From: Nocardioides sp.
GTDB lineage: Bacteria; Actinomycetota; Actinomycetes; Propionibacteriales; Nocardioidaceae
DNA: 64,000 nt
Assembly (NCBI RefSeq): GCF_030150155.1
Contig: NZ_JASLGR010000047.1
Location: 3,736 to 67,735 of the forward strand
Reading direction: 5' to 3'
The notes beneath the pieces were generated by a model. That model was not told where the DNA came from, searched no databases, and saw only the letters and a list, made by a program, of their open reading frames with translations. How positions within the stretch are numbered: the first letter of the stretch is position 1; each line of letters starts with the position of its first letter. Below, piece after piece: positions 59,887 to 64,000 of the stretch. Position numbers and translations under genes: made by a program.

Positions 59887-60757
59887 CCAGGTCGTGCGCT
59901 CCGTCGGGGCGGGCCGCCTCGACGTAGTATCGGGTCCGTCCATCGGGCAGCGCGACCGCGCTGGCGTAGCGGAACGCGCCGTCGGAGAAGGCGCTGCGCA
60001 CCGGCTCCCCCGGCTGCGCGTGCAGGCGGCCGTCGGGGCCCGCGATCGCGACACCGGTGGTCTCGTGCCAGTTCGAGGCAGCGTCAGGCCGGCCGTCGTA
60101 CAGGACGGTGAGGGGCTCGCGCGAGAGCACCGTGGTCACCCGGGCACCGCGCGCATCCCACGCGCCGGGCCGCCCGGCCAGGACCTCGCCGTGGTCGCGC
60201 CAGGTCAGCCCGTCAGCGCTGGTCAGGTAGCGCGAGGTCATCCGGTCCTCCTGGCCGACCTCGGTCAGCGGGTGGCAGCACAGCCACATCTCCCAGGACC
60301 CGTCGGTCACCGTGATCACCGGGTCCTTGACCGCGACCGTGTCGTCACCCGGCAGCACCAGCCGACGCTCGCCGTCGGGCAGCTCGGCCGGCGTCGCGGC
60401 GGTGAGGCTGTCGACCCACCAGTGCTTGGAGTTCCAGGTCGCACACGACAGGTAGAGCCGCCAGCCGCCCTCAGGCAGCGGCACCAGCACCGGCCGCTCC
60501 AGGGACTCGCACCCGAAGGTGTCGCGGTGCACCTCGGCCACCGTCTCGAACCGCACACCGTCACTCGACCGCGCGACGCTCACCGTCACACCACGGCCCT
60601 CGGCCAGCGGACGGCGGGTGCGCCAGGTCAGCCAGAAGACCCCGTCGTGGAGCACCGCCGAGGCCGCGCCGGCCCAGTTGCCCGGCCCCTGACCCGGCGC
60701 CGGCACGACGACCTCGGCACCGTCGAGCGAGGGCAGCAGCAGCGATTCGACCGACAT
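59870..60757 (-). CDS. Five-bladed beta-propeller protein, glycosidase-like
   Basis: 295 residues. Repeated beta-rich motifs (GVTVSVARSSDGVRFETVAEV, RYLTSADGLTWRDHGEVLAG, AVALPDGRTRYYVEAARPDG) match GH43/GH62/GH130-like propeller folds with SSDGxxW-type loops; acidic residues that could be catalytic include those in VKDPVITVTDG and CESLERPVLV. Substrate and activity unknown. No signal peptide is visible. ATG is 6 nt after TATCGT on its strand (60764-60769), so MSVESLLLP is the likely start. Confidence 0.75.
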   Translation of the reverse strand: MSVESLLLPSLDGAEVVVPAPGQGPGNWAGAASAVLHDGVFWLTWRTRRPLAEGRGVTVSVARSSDGVRFETVAEVHRDTFGCESLERPVLVPLPEGGWRLYLSCATWNSKHWWVDSLTAATPAELPDGERRLVLPGDDTVAVKDPVITVTDGSWEMWLCCHPLTEVGQEDRMTSRYLTSADGLTWRDHGEVLAGRPGAWDARGARVTTVLSREPLTVLYDGRPDAASNWHETTGVAIAGPDGRLHAQPGEPVRSAFSDGAFRYASAVALPDGRTRYYVEAARPDGAHDLVTVLR

Positions 60758-60849
60758 GCCGCCACGATAGTCGACTGACCCGCTCGACATTGAACGCCAC
60801 GTCGCCGTGTCGACGTCGCCACGGGCGCCCAGCCCCTACGCTGGCAGCC

Positions 60850-62202
60850 GTGCCCCACCAGCGACCGGAGAGCGCCGCACCACGTCGGAGCGTCGCGCTC
60901 ACCCTGGCCGCCGTCGTGGTCGGGCTGGGGCTCACCGCCGCCGCTGTCACGTTCTTCGTCGCCACCAATGCACGAGCGAGCACCCTGGCCACCTCCGGTG
61001 AGCGCACGACCGCGACCGTGCTGCGCTCAGTCCCTGCTCGATCCTGGGACATCTTCGACAGCGGTCACCTGGTCGTGCGCTATCAGGTCGCCGGGACGAC
61101 GTACGAGCGCGATGTCTGGCTCGATGACCCGGCCCACGCCCAGGCGCCGCAGACCACCGTCACGGTGCTCTACGACCGGGCACACCCGGACCGGATCCGT
61201 ACCGTGGACGACACGAACGATCCGGTCCCGTGGGGCGTGCCGATGGTGCTGTGCGGACTGGTCGGGATCGTGGTCCTGGGTCGCTCGCTCTACGTCCTGG
61301 TACTGATCCTGCGACTGCGGCGCTACCGACGTCGCCGAGGGCTGAGCTCCGACGACCCGCTCTTCGGCGCCGTGCTTCCCAGCGACGTCGCCCCGATGCC
61401 CACCGATGGCCGGCCCGCCTGGGAGGCGGATCGGACCCGCCAGGCGTGGCGGCGCTCGGCGCGCCGCGTCGCCCTGACCGGCGCCGTCACCGGACTCCTC
61501 GCCGTCGCCAGTCTCGCGATCCACCTCGGCGTACGAGCCTCCGACGAACGCTGGAGGGACGGAGCCACGACCACCCCCGGGACCGTGATCGACGGCGGCG
61601 CGGGCGACACGTTCGGGCAGTCCTGGGTCGAGATCCGCTACCGGGTCAACGGCGTCGTCCTGGACGCCACCGTCAGCGGCACCACTGTCGAGGACCACCC
61701 GGTCGGGACCGGACTGGCGGTGCTCTACCACCCCGACCGTCCCGACCGGATTCGCACCACCGACGCCGCCAACCACTCCGATCTGACCCAGCTGGCCCTG
61801 ATCGGTCCGCCCTGCGTGAGCGCCCTCGGCCTCCTCAACACGATCGTGGGGGCCACCCGGCTGCTGCGCTGGCGCAGGGAGCTGAGGCGGCGGCCCTGGC
61901 AGGTCTGGGAGGGGCTCGCCGGCGGCCTCACCACGACCCTCTGGCCACCCGACGCACGCTGGATCAGACTCGCCACGACCACGGCGGACGGCTCCCCGGT
62001 CGCCGTCACGCTCCGACTGGGCTCGGGGCTGCGGTGGAGCGAGGCGACCTCATGGACCCCCGAGGGCCAGCAGGTCTGGTATCTCCCCGGCCCGTACCGG
62101 CGCGGGATCATCCAGCCCAGCGACTGTGCCGTTCCCCTGAGCGTCTACCTGCCCGGCTCGACACGCCAACTGCGCACTGTGACCCGTCGCCGCGGGCAGT
62201 GA
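60850..62202 (+). CDS. Membrane protein with two DUF3592-like modules
   Basis: 450 residues. Two similar halves: each has a transmembrane segment, an extracytoplasmic beta-rich part and a second transmembrane segment; the repeated marker is VTVLYDRAHPDRIRTVDD (first half) and LAVLYHPDRPDRIRTTDA (second half). Several basic Arg-rich stretches face the cytosol. A C-terminal domain of about 100 residues is not repeated. Function unknown. GTG is supported by TACGCT 7 nt upstream (60837-60842); the longer frame to 60790 is rejected. Confidence 0.78.
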   Translation: MPHQRPESAAPRRSVALTLAAVVVGLGLTAAAVTFFVATNARASTLATSGERTTATVLRSVPARSWDIFDSGHLVVRYQVAGTTYERDVWLDDPAHAQAPQTTVTVLYDRAHPDRIRTVDDTNDPVPWGVPMVLCGLVGIVVLGRSLYVLVLILRLRRYRRRRGLSSDDPLFGAVLPSDVAPMPTDGRPAWEADRTRQAWRRSARRVALTGAVTGLLAVASLAIHLGVRASDERWRDGATTTPGTVIDGGAGDTFGQSWVEIRYRVNGVVLDATVSGTTVEDHPVGTGLAVLYHPDRPDRIRTTDAANHSDLTQLALIGPPCVSALGLLNTIVGATRLLRWRRELRRRPWQVWEGLAGGLTTTLWPPDARWIRLATTTADGSPVAVTLRLGSGLRWSEATSWTPEGQQVWYLPGPYRRGIIQPSDCAVPLSVYLPGSTRQLRTVTRRRGQ

Positions 62203-62217
62203 GCCTGCCCCCGGATG

Positions 62218-62251
62218 CACGAAGGCCCCGCCGGCGGGTGGGGCCTTCGTG
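62218..62251. terminator. Bidirectional terminator between DUF3592 gene and metG
   Basis: Perfect 12-bp inverted repeat (62218-62229 and 62240-62251) with a 10-nt loop between convergent genes. Confidence 0.85.
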
Positions 62252-62257
62252 GCTAAG

Positions 62258-62294
62258 CCGGATCTCGGCGGTGGTGAACCCGGATCTCGGCGGG
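62258..62294 (-). repeat. 22-bp repeat family, second locus (about 1.7 copies)
   Basis: On the minus strand CCGCCGAGATCCGGGTTCAC then CACCGCCGAGATCCGG, matching the accE-side unit except GAGA for GAAT/GAAA. It begins directly after the metG stop and precedes the shared terminator, in the same orientation to its gene as the array after accE. Confidence 0.85.
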
Positions 62295-64000
62295 CTAGTT
62301 GCCCAGGCGCTCGAGCTCTTCCTCGATGATCGCGGTGTCGAGCTTGACGAAGACCGGGGTCGGCTTGCCGACGACGGCACCGACCTCGACCGGACGCGTG
62401 CCCCAGGCCGGGACCTGGGTGTAGTCGCCGGTGATCACCGGGTAGCTGAGGCCCGCCACGTCGAGGTCGTCGACCTCGTCCACGCGCGGCAGCGGGGCGA
62501 GGGTGCCGGGGCCGCCGAAGGTGGCGTCGATGGCGTTGGCGCTGAACGGCAGGAACGGACTGAGCAGCAAGTTGAGGTCGTGCACCGCCTGGGCCATCAC
62601 GTGCAGGACGGTGCCGAGCCGCTCGCGGTCGGCCGGGTCCTTGGCGAGCTTCCACGGCTCGGTGTCCGAGACGTACTTGTTGACCTCGCCGACCAGACGC
62701 ATCGCCTCACCGATCGCGGCCTTCTGCCGGTGCGTGCCGATCAGCTCACCGACGGTCTCGAACCCACCCGCCACAGCGGCCAGGATCGCGGACTCTGCCT
62801 CGCCGAGCTCGCCGGCGGCGGGGATCTCCCCGAAGTTCTTGTGGATCAGGGTCGCGGTCCGGTTGACCAGGTTGCCCCAGCCGGCGACCAGCTCGTCGTT
62901 GGTACGCCGGACGAACTCGGCCCAGGAGAAGTCGGAGTCCTGCGACTCCGGACCGGCCACCGCCACGAAGTAGCGGAACGCGTCGGGCTGGTAGCGCTCG
63001 AGCAGGTCGCGCACGTAGATCACGATCTTGCGCGAGCTGGAGAACTTCTTGCCCTCCATCGTCAGGAACTCACTCGAGACCACCTCGGTGGGCAGGTTGA
63101 GCTCGCCGAGCTCGTGCACGCTGCCGCCACGCGCGCCCTTGCCGTTGTAGGCCAGCAGCTCCGCAGGCCAGATCTGGCTGTGGAAGGTGATGTTGTCCTT
63201 GCCCATGAAGTAGTAGGACAGGGCGGCGGGGTCGTTCCACCAGGCACGCCAGGCCTCGGCGTCGCCGGAGCGACGCGCCCACTCGATCGAGGCCGACAGG
63301 TAGCCGATCACGGCGTCGAACCAGACGTAGAGCTTCTTCGTCGGGTTCTCCCGCCACCCCTCCAGCGGTACCGCGATGCCCCAGTCGATGTCGCGGGTCA
63401 TCGCCCGCGGGCGGATCTCCTTGAGGATGTTCTGGCTGAACTTGATCACGTTCGGCCGCCACAGACCGGTCGCCTCGCGCTCGTCGAGCCACGCGGTCAG
63501 CGCGTCGGCCAGGGCCGGCAGGTCGAGGAAGAAGTGCTGGGTCTCGACGAACTCCGGTGTCTCGCCGTTGATCCGCGACCGCGGGTTCTTCAGGTCGGCG
63601 GGGTCGAGCTGGTTGCCGCAGTTGTCGCACTGGTCGCCGCGGGCCTTCTCGTAGCCGCAGATCGGACAGGTGCCCTCGATATAGCGGTCAGGCAGGGTAC
63701 GACCGGTCGACGGCGAGATGGCGCCGTGGGTGGTCTGCTCGAGGAAGTAGCCGTTCTCGAAGACGCCGGTGAACAGCTCCTGGACGACGGCCGTGTGGTT
63801 GCGCGTCGTCGTACGCGTGTAGAGGTCGTAGGAGATGCCGAGCCCGGCGAGATCCTGGGCGATCACCCGGTGGTTGTGGTCTGCGAGCTGTTGCGGCGTC
63901 AGTCCGGCCTCGTCGGCGGCGATCAGGATCGGGGTGCCGTGCTCGTCGGTGCCGCTGACCATCAGCACGTCGTGTCCTGCCATCCGCATGTACCGGCTGA
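62295..64000 (-). CDS. metG: Methionine-tRNA ligase, N-terminus beyond window
   Basis: About 568 codons visible, ending in a tail that reads VFVKLDTAIIEEELERLG; the catalytic core's first motifs (HxGH) lie beyond the right edge. Zinc site CPICGYEKARGDQCDNCG, NITFHSQIWPAELLAYNGKG, and the KMSKS-like loop, here KFSSSRKIVI, as in many actinobacterial MetG. Anticodon-binding helical domain follows from WAEFVRRTNDELVAGWGNLVNRTATL. Cytosolic, charges tRNA-Met. Confidence 0.96.
   Translation of the reverse strand, partial: SRYMRMAGHDVLMVSGTDEHGTPILIAADEAGLTPQQLADHNHRVIAQDLAGLGISYDLYTRTTTRNHTAVVQELFTGVFENGYFLEQTTHGAISPSTGRTLPDRYIEGTCPICGYEKARGDQCDNCGNQLDPADLKNPRSRINGETPEFVETQHFFLDLPALADALTAWLDEREATGLWRPNVIKFSQNILKEIRPRAMTRDIDWGIAVPLEGWRENPTKKLYVWFDAVIGYLSASIEWARRSGDAEAWRAWWNDPAALSYYFMGKDNITFHSQIWPAELLAYNGKGARGGSVHELGELNLPTEVVSSEFLTMEGKKFSSSRKIVIYVRDLLERYQPDAFRYFVAVAGPESQDSDFSWAEFVRRTNDELVAGWGNLVNRTATLIHKNFGEIPAAGELGEAESAILAAVAGGFETVGELIGTHRQKAAIGEAMRLVGEVNKYVSDTEPWKLAKDPADRERLGTVLHVMAQAVHDLNLLLSPFLPFSANAIDATFGGPGTLAPLPRVDEVDDLDVAGLSYPVITGDYTQVPAWGTRPVEVGAVVGKPTPVFVKLDTAIIEEELERLGN

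Noticed and set aside
62295..64000. metG KFSSSR as a damaged KMSKS loop
   Set aside because: Variant loops of this type occur in normal actinobacterial MetG and the remaining motifs are intact.
1..64000. tRNA or rRNA genes
   Set aside because: No cloverleaf with an acceptor stem and T-loop and no rRNA signature was recognised by eye; a covariance-model scan was not possible.

Overview
The window is high-GC actinobacterial chromosome. GC-rich codons, many GTG starts, a WhiB regulator, MtrAB-LpqB, F420 biosynthesis genes and an acyl-CoA carboxylase epsilon subunit all point to Actinobacteria, and the family mix (DUF5719, DUF3499, TIGR03089, LCP proteins) suggests Nocardioidaceae, probably a Nocardioides relative. 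No rRNA, tRNA or CRISPR array was seen.

Layout. From 1 to about 19.8 kb is a conserved core whose gene content parallels the Mycobacterium tuberculosis region Rv3244c-Rv3264c (from memory): lpqB-mtrB-mtrA-ahcY, a cyclodeaminase-like gene, a DUF808 membrane protein, a mannose-phosphate module (SIS isomerase-like, Trm112, manB, later manC), DUF3499, a zincin-like protein, DUF5719, a large membrane glycosyltransferase, whiB2, and fbiA-fbiB for coenzyme F420. From 19.7 to 34.3 kb is a cell-envelope block: a secreted amidase with FG-GAP repeats, a Wzt/Wzm exporter, galactofuranosyltransferase GlfT2, UDP-galactopyranose mutase, a PAP2 enzyme, two GT2 enzymes and two LCP ligases. It looks like a galactan synthesis, export and attachment unit.

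From 34.3 to 42.7 kb are an enoyl-CoA hydratase, a dienelactone hydrolase, a GGDEF protein, and an operon of three thiolase-fold proteins plus a DUF35/OB-fold protein. A perfect KstR-type palindrome in front of that operon suggests sterol side-chain catabolism. From 42.8 to 45.2 kb is an accessory island: a 166-bp quasi-palindrome, a broken second copy of the fadE25 3' end, an IS3-family remnant, two small secreted-protein genes and an IS1634/IS4-like remnant. From 45.2 to 55.6 kb the conserved core resumes (fadE25, hbd, TetR, purE-purK, cyclase, birA, accD-accE; compare Rv3274c-Rv3281). From 55.6 kb to the end are a DUF885 peptidase, an ECF sigma factor with a membrane partner, a sulfotransferase, a glycosidase-fold protein, a duplicated DUF3592 protein and metG, which runs off the right edge.

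Two themes recur. Many genes have a TAnnnT box 6-8 nt before the start codon, the signature of leaderless mRNAs; this was used to choose several starts. A 22-bp repeat family lies directly after the stop codons of accE and metG, in the same orientation relative to each gene. All functional statements are sequence-based inference; no database search was run.
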